A stretch of 64,000 nucleotides of DNA from NCBI GenBank assembly GCA_963676605.2, contig CAXXSP010000063.1, positions 49,760-113,759 of the forward strand, given 5' to 3'. The notes below the pieces were generated by a model. That model was not told where the DNA came from. It was given only the letters and a program-made list of their open reading frames with translations, and made no database searches. This stretch comes from SABI01 sp963676605. GTDB lineage: Bacteria; Spirochaetota; Spirochaetia; Sphaerochaetales; Sphaerochaetaceae. Positions 54,797-64,000 of this stretch are shown here, piece by piece (within the stretch, counting starts at the first letter, position 1; every line of letters starts with the position of its first letter). The position numbers and the translations under genes are program-made.

Positions 54797-54922
54797 TTAG
54801 AGAATAATAAGTACTACTACTAGAATAATTGCGAGGATAGAAATTGACGCGGGTGCTCCAGCAACCCTGTTGGGGGAGAGAAGAGAGTCTGAGTTGTATC
54901 TGATGTCTCCTGCCCTTGTCAT
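54797..54922 (-). CDS. Branched-chain amino acid leader peptide (attenuator ORF)
   Basis: A 41-codon ORF, too short to be noticed by length alone. GAGGTG lies 8 bases before its ATG (54922). Its last 13 codons encode ILAIILVVVLIIL, 12 Ile/Leu/Val codons and one Ala immediately before the stop. The stop lies 2 bases before the first pairing segment of the downstream hairpins, so a ribosome stalled in the run, or released at the stop, would favour different structures. Position, composition and the operon behind it all fit the ilv-type leader peptides of enterobacteria; I know of no description in this kind of organism. Confidence 0.75.
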   Translation of the reverse strand: MTRAGDIRYNSDSLLSPNRVAGAPASISILAIILVVVLIIL

Positions 54923-54956
54923 GTTCGGCACCTCGTTCACATTGATAGCTTCTTTT

Positions 54957-54983
54957 TTAATACATCTTGAGAATAAATGTCAA
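54957..54983 (-). promoter_or_regulatory. Promoter of the branched-chain amino acid operon
   Basis: Minus-strand TTGACA (54983-54978), a 15-base spacer and TATTAA (54962-54957), about 35 bases before the leader ORF. The -35 is perfect; the spacer is shorter than ideal, and TTAAAA at 17 is an alternative -10. Confidence 0.5.
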
Positions 54984-55051
54984 CACATTGTGAAACCTTT
55001 CCGCTTATAATTATTCATCTTTCATGCATAACCATACATGAATGTGTAGAA

Positions 55052-56749
55052 TTATCCGGTATCTTCCGCTCCTCCCATGATTTCCCCATACCACTGAGAG
55101 GGACTGCGCTTCGCTTCGTACATCGCTTTATCGCTGATATTCATCATTGCATTGAGCGTATCTCCGTTCTCAGGGAAAAACGCCGAGCCGATGCAGCAGT
55201 CGATGGTCACGATCTCCTGAGAGGATTCAGAGGTCACCGGCCTGATGATCTGCTCATGAATTCTTTTCGCAACGAGAGCTGTTTCCTCACGGGATCTCAA
55301 GGAAGAGAGGACCACAAGGAACTCATCACCTCCGAGGCGTATGAACATGTCATCATGCCGTATGAGATTGAGCACCCTCTCTGAGATGTTCCTGAGCACT
55401 TCATCCCCTGCTTCATGGCCATAGGTATCGTTGACATCCTTGAACCTGTCCAGATCGATGTAGAGGAAGGCACAGTGATTCCCCGTCTCCCGGCAGGAAG
55501 AGAGAATACGTTCCGCCTGATGCAGCCCCCAGGTTCTACTGAGGGCTCCGGTCAGCTGATCTTCTCTCGCCAGCGACCTGATATAACGTAAGCGGAACGA
55601 TTTTTGGAACCAGAAGGCTGCAAGCAGGATGCTTAAGAGGCTGATGAGTATGAATATAACGATGAGCTCGATCGCATTCAGGAGAAAGCCCTGTCTGGTA
55701 AAGGTCTTCAGGTAGGATTCTGAATAGAAGGAGACAAGGGTCCAGGAGACTTCCTCTGCGCAGGAAGCGCAGTCCATGATGGTCGTGTAAGAGGAAGAGG
55801 TCTCTCTGAATGGGTAGATGTGATGAAATATGTAGAGTCCATCCTCCGAGAGAGTGAAGCCTTTCTCCTTCGTCCTCACTTTCTCAGCCAGAGCTTCATC
55901 CATGAACGAAAGAGTCATGTCCTCACCGTTGCCGGGGAAGAGGTAGGCGAATTCATATTCAGGGTTCCGGTCGTTGATGAGGAAATGCCCCTGCTGGTTG
56001 AGGAGAAAGAACTCGGAGGGATAGGTTTCAGTCACCTTTCGTATGAGATCAAACAGAGTGTCTGCACGATAGGAAATCGCCACCATGCCACTCGGCTCTC
56101 CCTCTGCTGTGAACAGGGGAGTTGCGATTCTCAGTACGGGAGTATGGGGAAGACGGTACTTCTCCCCCTCCATCGCAAGGGTGAGGGAAGTGAGATAGAG
56201 ACTGCCGCACTCGAGAGCTGCAGCTGAGACATACTGTGTATCTTTCCCGAGGGATTCGGCCGGCAGGGCTGAGGCAGTTTCCCCGGTGCGTACAATCTTC
56301 AGTATTTCATCGCCACCGCTCTCGAGCAGAGTAATCGCATCATACCCGCTGTGGTGCGTGCTCACCTGGGTGAAAAGGTTCCTGAACTGCGCTTTCTGCT
56401 GCTCCTGCAGAGGCGGTCCGTCCAGTGATGCTATGTACTCACTGAGGATGAAGAGGTCCTCCGCCGAGCGTTGGAAAGCATCCTGAACCGAAATGGAGGT
56501 CACCTCGAAATAGGCCTGCTCCTGATTCACGAGTTCCTCAATCACAATCTGTCTGTTCCGGCTCGACTGGATCAGGTAGAAGGCTGTGAATAGGCAGGAC
56601 AGAATGAAAAAAATAATGAGAGCGATGAGGGCGATACGTATTCTGTCCCCGCGGGATTTGAGATGGCTTGTAAATCGCACACTCAGTTTATCCATATCTT
56701 TACTATGGAACCTGTGACATGATTTGTCCACCTGCAATCTCTCTCTCAT
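55052..56749 (-). CDS. Membrane diguanylate cyclase with extracytoplasmic sensor (GGDEF)
   Basis: 565 residues if started at 56749; a second ATG (56695, MDKLSVRF) is also plausible because neither has a strong ribosome site. One membrane span near residues 40-60, an extracytoplasmic dCache-like sensor (about 70-330), a second span (about 355-380) and a GGDEF domain. The active site GGDEF is at 473-477, with the inhibitory I-site RHDD at 464-467, exactly five residues upstream; the active-site region D-x-D (YIDLDRFKDVNDTYGH) is complete. It makes cyclic di-GMP and would be product-inhibited. The partner HD-GYP phosphodiesterase is 24 kb away. Confidence 0.88.
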   Translation of the reverse strand: MRERLQVDKSCHRFHSKDMDKLSVRFTSHLKSRGDRIRIALIALIIFFILSCLFTAFYLIQSSRNRQIVIEELVNQEQAYFEVTSISVQDAFQRSAEDLFILSEYIASLDGPPLQEQQKAQFRNLFTQVSTHHSGYDAITLLESGGDEILKIVRTGETASALPAESLGKDTQYVSAAALECGSLYLTSLTLAMEGEKYRLPHTPVLRIATPLFTAEGEPSGMVAISYRADTLFDLIRKVTETYPSEFFLLNQQGHFLINDRNPEYEFAYLFPGNGEDMTLSFMDEALAEKVRTKEKGFTLSEDGLYIFHHIYPFRETSSSYTTIMDCASCAEEVSWTLVSFYSESYLKTFTRQGFLLNAIELIVIFILISLLSILLAAFWFQKSFRLRYIRSLAREDQLTGALSRTWGLHQAERILSSCRETGNHCAFLYIDLDRFKDVNDTYGHEAGDEVLRNISERVLNLIRHDDMFIRLGGDEFLVVLSSLRSREETALVAKRIHEQIIRPVTSESSQEIVTIDCCIGSAFFPENGDTLNAMMNISDKAMYEAKRSPSQWYGEIMGGAEDTG

Positions 56750-56850
56750 AGAAGATTAGGAATCAAAACCTCTCCCCTAACCTCCATTCTCCGGTGAAAG
56801 CTACTGGATTGCCGACTGATTCTCGGCTACACTGAGACCGGGCGGACACC

Positions 56851-58578
56851 ATGAAATACAGACTTCCTTCCTTCGGTTTCAATTCACTGTTCTCGCGGAT
56901 TCTCATCTCGTTCACGATTCTCATGTTCGTTCCCCTCATCACGCTCCTGATCATCGTACTCACCTTCGGGAACAATACCCTCCTCAGTACGATCAGGGAG
57001 CAGAATGAGAATAACACCGCTATCGCGGCGGAAAGGATGCGGACGCTGGTCGCCGACTACCGTCACAGGGCATACGCCATCAGCAGTGACGAACTGATCC
57101 ATGCGGCCGTCACCCACACACGTGAGGTTGATTCACCGGTATTCAGACAGCTGTTCTCCCTCATGGAGGGCGAGACGTATAAGGCGGTGGCCTCGGTGGT
57201 TTCCCTTGACGGAAGAACGAGGCTCTCCACACATATCTTCCCCGAGCAGTACGATGTGAGGTATCACAGCAATGAAAACACTCCCTTCTTCGAAGTGAAC
57301 CGTCTCAGGGACTCAAACGCATCGATCATCTCGACGGACTACCGCTATCTGACACAGCAGCACTCCCTCGTCCTCCTCAACATCCTCCGTCCCATGAGAA
57401 ATGAATCAGGCGAGATCGCAGGCTATGTCGCCCTCGATATCAATCAGACAGCCCTGGAACCTATCGCGGCTGACCTCGGGTTCAGTGATCTCCTCCTCAT
57501 CGACAATTCAAGCTACCGGGTAAGTTCTCTGATCCATGTAGATAAGAATGGGGACTTCTCACTCTTTCCCGCCCTCGAACCGGTCAAGCTTCCGGTGGGA
57601 AAGACCACCACCTTCTCAGGCTCCTCCATCATCTCCTTCGAACCGATAGGGGGAACTTCCCTCGTCATCGCAGGGGTTGTGGAAACCATCTGGTACCAGT
57701 ACGCGATGAAGCGTCTGCTGCAGATCATGGCGGCTCTCATGATCCTCTCTACCCTGATAGCGGCAACCTTCTCCCTCATCATCTCGAAGAGTATCGGAAG
57801 ACCGATCGATCACCTTGCAAGACGGATGGAGAATATAGATACCCTTATGGGGGAACCGATTCCGCATGAATCGGGGATCAGAGAGATAGAACTGCTCGAG
57901 AAAGCCTATAATTCCATGATCACCCAGATCACATCCCTCCTCCGCCTTACACGGGAGGAGGAGGCAAAACTCGCCCAGGCAGAGAAGAAAGCGCTCCTGG
58001 CTCAGATGAACCCCCACTTCCTGTACAATACCCTGAACACGATCAACAGCCCTGGCGAAACGGGAGAAACAGAAGGAGATAGAGCTCATCGCCGTAAAAC
58101 TCGGCAAGCTCCTCAGAGATACGGTAGACAATACGGCGGATGAGGCAACCCTCGAAGCCAGTTTCTCACTTGTCGACAGCTACCTCACGATCCAGAAGAT
58201 CAGGTTCGGAGATAAACTGAAGGCAACCCTTTCTCTCGACCCCTCCCTCAGGGAGGTGAAGACGCCGAAACTGATCATTCAGCCTCTCGTCGAGAATGCT
58301 CTCATTCACGGCCTTGAGGAGAAAATAGGAGAATGGATCCTTACCCCCGGTCCCGTGCCTACAGGGATGCTGAAGCATGTGTCATCAGGGTGGAGGACAA
58401 CGGAGTGGGCTTTGACACCTCGATTCTTGACCTGAGATCGCCGGAGAGTCACCACGTAGGCCTTCAGAATGTGTATCAGCGGCTCCGCCTGAGGTACGGG
58501 GATCGTGTATCATTTTCACTGGAGTCCGAAGCAGAAAAAGGTACCGCGGTTACGATAACCATAGAGGAGGCAAGATGA
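56851..58578 (+). CDS. YesM-type sensor histidine kinase (frameshifted)
   Basis: About 575 residues once the frame is repaired. N-terminal membrane span (15-38), extracytoplasmic dCache-like sensor, second span (about 288-312), HAMP (to about 365), then the LytS/YesM catalytic part with the phosphoacceptor H389 in NPHFLYNTLNTI, and HATPase residues LVENALIHGLEEK and EDNGVGFD near the end. The frame breaks at a C-run 58050-58052 (one extra C) and at a C-run 58344-58348 (two extra or one missing). It overlaps the response regulator by ATGA and belongs with the sugar ABC transporter genes. Confidence 0.82.
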
Positions 58579-59361
58579 ACTCAGGAACACCGACTGCATT
58601 TACCGTTCTCATAGTAGAAGATGAACAGATTGTCAGGGAGACGCTTGCCGAGGATGTCCTCTTCGAGACACTAGGCCTGCAGGTGATTGCGACAGCAGAG
58701 AACGGCATCGAGGGAGAACAGCTTATCAGGAGACTTGAACCTGACATCGTCATCACCGATATCAGACTCCCCGGGCAGGATGGACTTTCCATGATAGAAC
58801 GTACCGGGATCACCCATGCCATCGTATTATCGGGTCATGCAGACTTCTCCTTCATGAGAAAAGCCATTCAGCTCGGGATTGTCGATTATCTGAAAAAACC
58901 TCTAGATGAAGAAGAACTGATACATACCCTCTCCTCTCTTATTGAGAAACTGAAGAGCGAGGAGGAAGATATCGCAAGACTGACAATCGATGAGCTCTCC
59001 ACGCATGAGATCCTTCTCCCCTCAAACGTACACCATCATATCGTGGATTCGGCCATCTCCTTCGTGGCCGCACATTACAAGGAGCCGATCGGACTGCATG
59101 AGACGTCACTGGCTCTCCAACTCAGCGACTCTCACCTCTCCAGAGTATTCAAGGAAGTGACCGGCATCAACTTCCTCGGCTATCTCATAGCCTACCGGAT
59201 CAATATGTCCTCTCCGCCTGCTTTCAGAAGCGGGGAACACAATCACACAGGTAGCGACATGTTCGGGGTTCCTGAATGCCGGGTACTATACGAAGATGTT
59301 CAAAAGGTATTATCAGATGACCCCGTCCCAGTTCCGGGACGAGGTACTCTCAGGCACGTGA
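58575..59361 (+). CDS. YesN-type response regulator, AraC family (frameshifted)
   Basis: 261 residues after one extra C is removed at 59209-59210. Receiver domain 1-125 with D62 as phosphoacceptor (IVITDIRLPGQDG) and the late K (DYLKKPLDEEEL). The C-terminal AraC helix-turn-helix pair is split by the frameshift: SAISFVAAHYKEPIGLHETSLAL...YRINM before it, then LRLLSEAGNTITQVATCSGFLNAGYYTKMFKRYY and PSQFRDEVLSGT after it. Start overlaps the kinase stop. Probably senses and controls the adjacent sugar transporter. Confidence 0.84.
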
Positions 59362-59370
59362 AAGCGCCCT

Positions 59371-59965
59371 TCAGAGGAGCAGAGACTCCAGCTCTGAAAC
59401 TCTCTGTCTTCTCTGATCAAAGAGGATCCCCTCGATACCGAGGGCGGCTGCCGCATCGATATTCTCCTGCATATCGTCGATGAACACAACCTCGTCCGGT
59501 ACGCAGGACTCTGAAGAGAGTATTGATTCAAAAAAACGCAGGGAAGGGTTTTGAGAGTCCGAGTCGGTGGGAGAGATAGACAGCATCGAACAGGGAGAAG
59601 ACTCCCATCCTCTCTATTACCTTTTCATGAGGCTCGAAGGTATTGCTTCCTGCAACGACACGTCTTCCTCTCTCCCTCAGGTTGCCGATCAGCTCACGGA
59701 TCCCCTCCACCACACAGGGAGTGAAGGTGATCTCGAACAGGTCAGGGGGGACCTGGATTCCGAAAAGAGAGTGTACATGAGAGAGATAGTCAGGCACACT
59801 CACCACCCCATCCATCATGGGATGCAGATAGTGGTGATAATCTCTCTTGAAATCATCGTACGGCAGGCCAAACTCTTCACTGATCCTATGCAGCATGGAG
59901 ATGTTCCCCAGAACCACATTTCCTATATCAAAAATATAGAGAGGCTTATCCTTTGCGGGATTCAT
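59371..59965 (-). CDS. HAD-superfamily hydrolase (frameshifted)
   Basis: 197 residues after one extra base (plus strand A at 59544-59545) is removed. It starts MNPAKDKPLYIFDIGNVVLGN; the HAD motif I FDIGNVVL (D, G and N in place of the usual second acid) is typical of the glucose-1-phosphatase/YihX group. Motif II is VAGSNTFEP and motif III-IV VDDMQENIDAAAALGIEGILFD. Likely dephosphorylates a sugar phosphate delivered by the transporter. GGAGG precedes the ATG by 10 bases; start overlaps the permease stop by 20 bp. Stop lies 9 bases from the regulator stop. Confidence 0.82.
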
Positions 59966-60800
59966 AGACAGCCGAACCTCCGATAAAGTACTTGCTGAGG
60001 AAGCCGAAGAGGAGGAACATCGGAATGGAAGCAAGAACAGCTACCGCCATCATCGCTCCCTCGTCAGTCATCTTTTCCTCGGCGAATTTCGAGATATACA
60101 GAGGCACCGTCTTCATCTTCTCTGACTGGGTTACCAGCAGGGGCCACAGAAGATTATCCCACTGGGCACGGAAAGAGAGAATCGACAGGGTGGCGACTAC
60201 AGGAGCACAGTTTGGAAAGACGATCGACCAGAAGATCTTGAACTCTCCCATCCCGTCGACACGTGCCGCATCGAGGAACTCGGAGGGAAAGGTCGTCAGG
60301 TACTGACGCATCTGGAATACTCCGAAAGCGCTCACGAGGAAGGGCAGGATCAACCCGGCGTAGGAGTTCTGCAGGTGCATGCCTGTCGCTACCATGTAGA
60401 GCGGAATCATAATAGCCTCGAAGGGAATCATCATCGTTGCCATGATCAGCATGAATACCAGATTCCGTCCCCTGAATTTGAACTTTGCCAGCCCGTATCC
60501 AGTAATGGAGGCAATCAGTACCGTTGTCATCGCCACCGTAAGAGAGACTACCAGTGAATTGAAGAGATTTCTCACAAACATCCACTGCCCGTCATTTCCC
60601 CGGATGGCCTTCAGGTAGTTGGAGACTTTCAGTGTCTCGGGAATCCAGCTGAACGGCATCTTCAGAATCTGGGAACGTTCCATGAACGAACTGCTCAGCA
60701 TGAATATGAGCGGTGTCACGGTAAACAGGAGTACCAGGATCAGAATACCATGGATAAGCACGGTGGAAGGTGTGATTTTTGAGCGTCCCTGAACAATCAT
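59946..60800 (-). CDS. Sugar ABC transporter permease, MalG type
   Basis: 284 residues with about six spans. The permease-ATPase coupling motif (EAA loop) reads FLDAARVDGMGEFKIFWSIVFP near residue 190. Last transport gene before the HAD hydrolase. It belongs to a CUT1-type importer together with the neighbour permease and the binding protein; the ATPase subunit is not in the window and is likely shared. Confidence 0.92.
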   Translation of the reverse strand: MIVQGRSKITPSTVLIHGILILVLLFTVTPLIFMLSSSFMERSQILKMPFSWIPETLKVSNYLKAIRGNDGQWMFVRNLFNSLVVSLTVAMTTVLIASITGYGLAKFKFRGRNLVFMLIMATMMIPFEAIMIPLYMVATGMHLQNSYAGLILPFLVSAFGVFQMRQYLTTFPSEFLDAARVDGMGEFKIFWSIVFPNCAPVVATLSILSFRAQWDNLLWPLLVTQSEKMKTVPLYISKFAEEKMTDEGAMMAVAVLASIPMFLLFGFLSKYFIGGSAVYESRKG

Positions 60801-60812
60801 ATGCTTTCCCTC

Positions 60813-61724
60813 CTAATACTCGACATCGTCGCTCTTCGAGAACCGGAACTGAACCCAGGTCAGGATGAGCATAATAAGGAACAGGACGATACTCATGGCG
60901 CTCGCACGTCCGATACGCTGGTTCCGTATTCCCGTTGTATAGATGTTCAGCGTCATGACATTGATCGGTGCCCTCGGAGCACCACCCTGAACGAACAGAT
61001 ACTGGGTAGAGAAGGTTCTCAGGCACTGAAGCATCGCCATGATCGAAACGAGCACGACCGTCGGCTTCAGAAGAGGGAGCGTAATTCGCCAGAATGACTG
61101 CCAGGGAGAAGCTCCATCGATCGTAGCCGCCTCATACATCGTGGGAGGGATCGAGGCCAGTCCGGTAACGAACAGCACGACGAAGTACCCGATATATTTC
61201 CAGAAATAGACGATCATCGTCGAGAGCTGTACCATCGTCCTGTCTGCGAGCCATTTGTGGTCTACTCCGGAACTCATCGTGATGAAATTCATCAGCTGGT
61301 TCGCGAGACCTCTCGGGTCAAACAGCAGCAGCCAGATCGTTGCTGCTACGACCGAAGAGATGACAGCCGGAGTATAGAACGCTATCTGATAGAAACCTCT
61401 CAGCTTTGTCCGTGATACCGTAGTGAGGAAGGTCGCAAGGATGAGCGAGACAATCACGATGGGGATGAAGGTTCCGAGAGTGAAGACAAATGTCGCCCTG
61501 ACAGAATTGAAGAAATCGGGACTGGTGAAGATATAGGCATAGTTGCCGAATCCGAGGAATTCGGGAGGACGCAGCGAGAGAACCTTTTTATCGAACAGAC
61601 TGGTTACCATCGCATTGAGAATGGGGTAGAAGCTGAAGAGCGAAAAAAAGACGATTGAGGGGATGGTAAATGCGAGTCCCCAGCGTGCTGTTTTCTTCTC
61701 GATTCCTATATAGCGGTGTTTCAT
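60813..61724 (-). CDS. Sugar ABC transporter permease, MalF type
   Basis: 303 residues with six spans; EAA motif MYEAATIDGASPWQSFWRITLPLLKP near residue 220. Pairs with the MalG-type permease, separated by 12 bases. Substrate not derivable; oligosaccharide or sugar alcohol uptake is typical of the family. Confidence 0.92.
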   Translation of the reverse strand: MKHRYIGIEKKTARWGLAFTIPSIVFFSLFSFYPILNAMVTSLFDKKVLSLRPPEFLGFGNYAYIFTSPDFFNSVRATFVFTLGTFIPIVIVSLILATFLTTVSRTKLRGFYQIAFYTPAVISSVVAATIWLLLFDPRGLANQLMNFITMSSGVDHKWLADRTMVQLSTMIVYFWKYIGYFVVLFVTGLASIPPTMYEAATIDGASPWQSFWRITLPLLKPTVVLVSIMAMLQCLRTFSTQYLFVQGGAPRAPINVMTLNIYTTGIRNQRIGRASAMSIVLFLIMLILTWVQFRFSKSDDVEY

Positions 61725-61784
61725 CGGACCTTTCCTTATAAGAGGAGGGCAGAAAAACTCTGCCCTCCTCTCTGTTTCAGGGAC

Positions 61785-63081
61785 TTAACGGATCTCGTCA
61801 AGAAGCTCCTGAGCGCTTCTCTTGAGAGTTGCCAGTGCCTTTTCAGGAGTTTCTCCCGAGAGCATGACAGATTCTACTGCAGAGCGGATGAGTGTCTGGA
61901 ACTCGGCACTTGCCTCTCCATAGTAGACGATGTGACCTCTTTCGAAGTCCTTGGTGAACACGTCACTGAACGGCATGTTCTTATAGGTGTCGCTATTGAG
62001 CAGGTCCTGTGTAGGCTGGATGATATTCACTTCCTTCAGGTACTCTTCTCCGTGAGAGAGCATGTAGGAGACAAATTCCCAGGCAGCCTTCTGGGTTGCA
62101 GGAGAGCTCTGAGCGTTGACCATGTAGTAATGACCATAGTAGGAAGCCGCAACGTCCTTCACTGCATCCTCGAAGACGGGGAACGGAATGACCATCCAGT
62201 CATCGCTGTTGTAGAAGTCCGGGTTGTCAGCCTTGATACGTCCCTGCTGGTACAGTCCGGTATGGGCCATTGCAAGGTCGTTGTTGTTCATATTGAACAG
62301 CTTTCTGGCGTTCGTGTAGGTGGGAGAACCGAGGTTTCTTCCGCTTGGGCCCCCAGTCCTGCATGAAGGAGAGGAACTTCAGCCATGCATCTTCACCGAC
62401 GATCGCAGTTGTGCCGTCGTCGCTGATCAGCTGACCGCCGAGTTGCTCAACCATCGGAAGGAAGGCTACCAGATAGTAGGGATAACGGAAATCGAATCCA
62501 CGGCGGACGAGGATATCTCCGTCACGGATGACGAGCTTGTCGGAAACTTCCACCATCTCTTCCCAGGTCTTGGGATAATCGGTGTCAGGGTTGAGTCCTG
62601 CATCCTTGAATACACCCTTATTGACGTAGATACACCAGTTGGTGAGTTCGAGAGGCAGTCCGTAGATCTCTCCGTCCAGCGTCACGGGATCAAGCATCCC
62701 TTTCGCGTAGGCACCGATCAGTTCACTCTTGCTGCCATAGCCTGCAGCCTCGAGATCGATCGGAGCGACACGTGCGTTCGCGATATACTGATATTCATCC
62801 TCGATGGAGAGGTTGAAGATATCGGGTCCGCTGTTCGCTGCGAAAGCTGTCTGAACGAGCTCGATCATCTTTCCTGATGCCTGAGTCGTTCTTTCAATGG
62901 TGATGTTCGGGTGAGTTGCCTCGAACTCTTCGATATAACGGTCTTCGAGAGCTGTTCTGTTCGGGTCTTCATGAGTCCAGAACTGAAGCGTGATCGGACC
63001 GGTTTCTTCCTTGGCTCCGGCTGCAAAAAGCATGGATGCCGCAAGGAGAAGAGTAAGGGCGAGCAATAATCCTTTTTTCAT
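61785..63081 (-). CDS. Extracellular sugar-binding protein (frameshifted)
   Basis: 431 residues after removal of one G in a five-G run (plus strand C 62350-62354). The start at 63081 has GGAGGAATCAT upstream. A signal peptide of about 20 residues (MKKGLLLALTLLLAASMLFAAG) ends in the AAGAKEE motif often seen in spirochaete binding proteins. The mature domain is a family 1 solute-binding protein (TLQFWTHEDPNRTALE start, EYQYIANARV, PKTWEEM, TGLYQQGRIKADNPDF). Opens the transport operon, 60 bases before the MalF-type permease. Confidence 0.87.
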
Positions 63082-63178
63082 ATGATTCCTCCAAATTGGA
63101 ATGAGATACTTCAAGTATCCCATCCAACCTCAGAAAACCGCAATATAACAAATTTTAGATTATTGGAATAACTTTGCC

Positions 63179-64000
63179 CTACAGCTTGTAATCTCCTGCC
63201 TTGATCCAGTTTTTCTTCCTCATGAAGTTACTGATCAGGAGAGAGAGAAGACCGGGAAGAAGGAAATGAAGAAGCACGATCTTCCACCAGGATTCAGGTC
63301 CCATAACAGCGAGCGTATTTATCTGCCCCACGAGTCCGCTGGTTCCCATACCTGCCCCGGCGGCATTGTTCTGCATCTGAAAAAGAGTTGTTGCGAAGGG
63401 ACCGAGAATAGCGGCCGTCAAGGTAGGCGGAACCCAGATTCTCCAGTTCTTCACGATATTCGGCACCTGAATCATACTCGTTCCGAGCCCCTGTGAGATA
63501 AGACCGCTCACCTTGTTCTCCTTGAACCCGCTCATCGCGAAACCTACCATCTGAGAGGCGCAGCCGACGGTGGCGGCTCCTGCGGCAAGCCCGCTGATCC
63601 CGAGAGATATACAGATCGCGGCAGAGGAGATAGGAAGGGTCAGAACCATCCCTACTACTGCAGCAACGAGAATACCCATGGGAATGGGATACAGTGTGGT
63701 CAGCGTGTTGATGAATTCACCGATGAGTTTCATCAGCATGGCGACATAGGGAGAGAGGAAGATACCGGTCAAGCCTCCTGCCGAGATAACGACGATGGGA
63801 ACCAGAAGAATATCGAACTTGGTTTTCCCTGCAACTCTCCGTCCTATCTCAGCACCGATGAGTGAAGCAAGAAGAGCTCCGACAGGTTCTCCGATGATCA
63901 CCTTGACGACAGCGGCTCCTTCAGCCACGAAGGTTCCGGCTCCGAGGGCCCCGGTAACCGCAGAAGCAAAAACGACGAGTGCGGGCGCTCCGGTAGCCAT
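63179..64000 (-). CDS. PTS IIC-like membrane protein (5' end beyond window)
   Basis: 273 residues seen, running past the right edge; the terminal ATG at 64000 is only the last visible one. About eight to nine hydrophobic spans with the PTS_EIIC_2-type features GTFVAEGAAVVKVIIGEPVGA, LVPIVVISAGGLTGIFLSPYV and SAAICISLGISGLAAGAATVGCASQMVGFAMSGFKEN. These proteins are IIC-related membrane domains whose sugar and partner subunits are often unknown. The downstream gap to the binding-protein gene is 97 bp. Confidence 0.75.
   Translation of the reverse strand: MATGAPALVVFASAVTGALGAGTFVAEGAAVVKVIIGEPVGALLASLIGAEIGRRVAGKTKFDILLVPIVVISAGGLTGIFLSPYVAMLMKLIGEFINTLTTLYPIPMGILVAAVVGMVLTLPISSAAICISLGISGLAAGAATVGCASQMVGFAMSGFKENKVSGLISQGLGTSMIQVPNIVKNWRIWVPPTLTAAILGPFATTLFQMQNNAAGAGMGTSGLVGQINTLAVMGPESWWKIVLLHFLLPGLLSLLISNFMRKKNWIKAGDYKL

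Overview
The window reads as a chromosomal segment of a free-living, anaerobic, fermentative bacterium, most likely a spirochaete of the Sphaerochaeta/Spirochaeta type. This is inferred from gene content and not proved: lysine made through LL-diaminopimelate aminotransferase, a RarA-type ATPase fused to a methyltransferase-like domain, citramalate synthase next to 2-isopropylmalate synthase, a sugar-binding protein whose signal region ends FAAGAKEE, many c-di-GMP and two-component proteins, and no respiratory chain. There is no rRNA and no CRISPR array. None of the five tRNA genes encodes its 3' CCA.

Layout. 1-5.6 kb: dapA-dapL-(lysA) divergent from dapB, then topB. 5.7-7.9 kb: a ferredoxin with a good promoter, a membrane protein and two tandem TetR regulators. 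7.9-10.8 kb: an AbgT transporter and an AbgA-like amidohydrolase. 11-11.7 kb: a VapC-type toxin-antitoxin pair with a palindromic operator candidate. 11.8-18.2 kb: xseA-xseB, purU, an M29 aminopeptidase, a pseudouridine synthase, and a CBS/ATPase-DRTGG-PHP operon. 18.2-21.1 kb: a gene-poor stretch with a small secreted protein and a complete group IIC intron inserted directly after the terminator of a BI-1 family gene. 22-25.4 kb: a lipoprotein, rarA fusion and a five-tRNA cluster. 25.6-29 kb: pyrG and a polyferredoxin gene, both full of single-base insertions, plus an anchored protein with two related domains. 29-45 kb: DUF362, cupin, HD-GYP response regulator, a 1043-residue histidine kinase ending in a GNAT acetyltransferase domain, glycosyltransferase, xylB, glycerol-3-phosphate dehydrogenase, adenine deaminase, Pit phosphate permease and a chromate-transporter pair. 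45.4-55 kb: one long minus-strand branched-chain amino acid operon, ilvN-ilvC-leuA-cimA-leuB-ilvD-ilvB. 55-64 kb: a diguanylate cyclase, a YesM/YesN-type two-component pair, a HAD phosphatase, a sugar ABC transporter and the end of a PTS IIC-like membrane protein.

The most interesting signals are three. (1) An unannotated 41-codon leader ORF upstream of ilvN ends in a run of 12 Ile/Leu/Val codons and one Ala. It is followed by mutually exclusive RNA hairpins and a perfect TTGACA upstream, so it looks like ribosome-mediated attenuation of the whole operon, but there is no U-tract. (2) The histidine kinase-GNAT fusion lies divergent from an HD-GYP response regulator. (3) The group IIC intron sits in textbook position behind a terminator.

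Caution on sequence quality: at least nine genes are broken by one-base indels, nearly all homopolymer-type insertions. Removing them restores full-length proteins of exactly normal length (for example 532 residues for CTP synthase). I read these as sequencing errors and annotate the genes as single units marked frameshifted.
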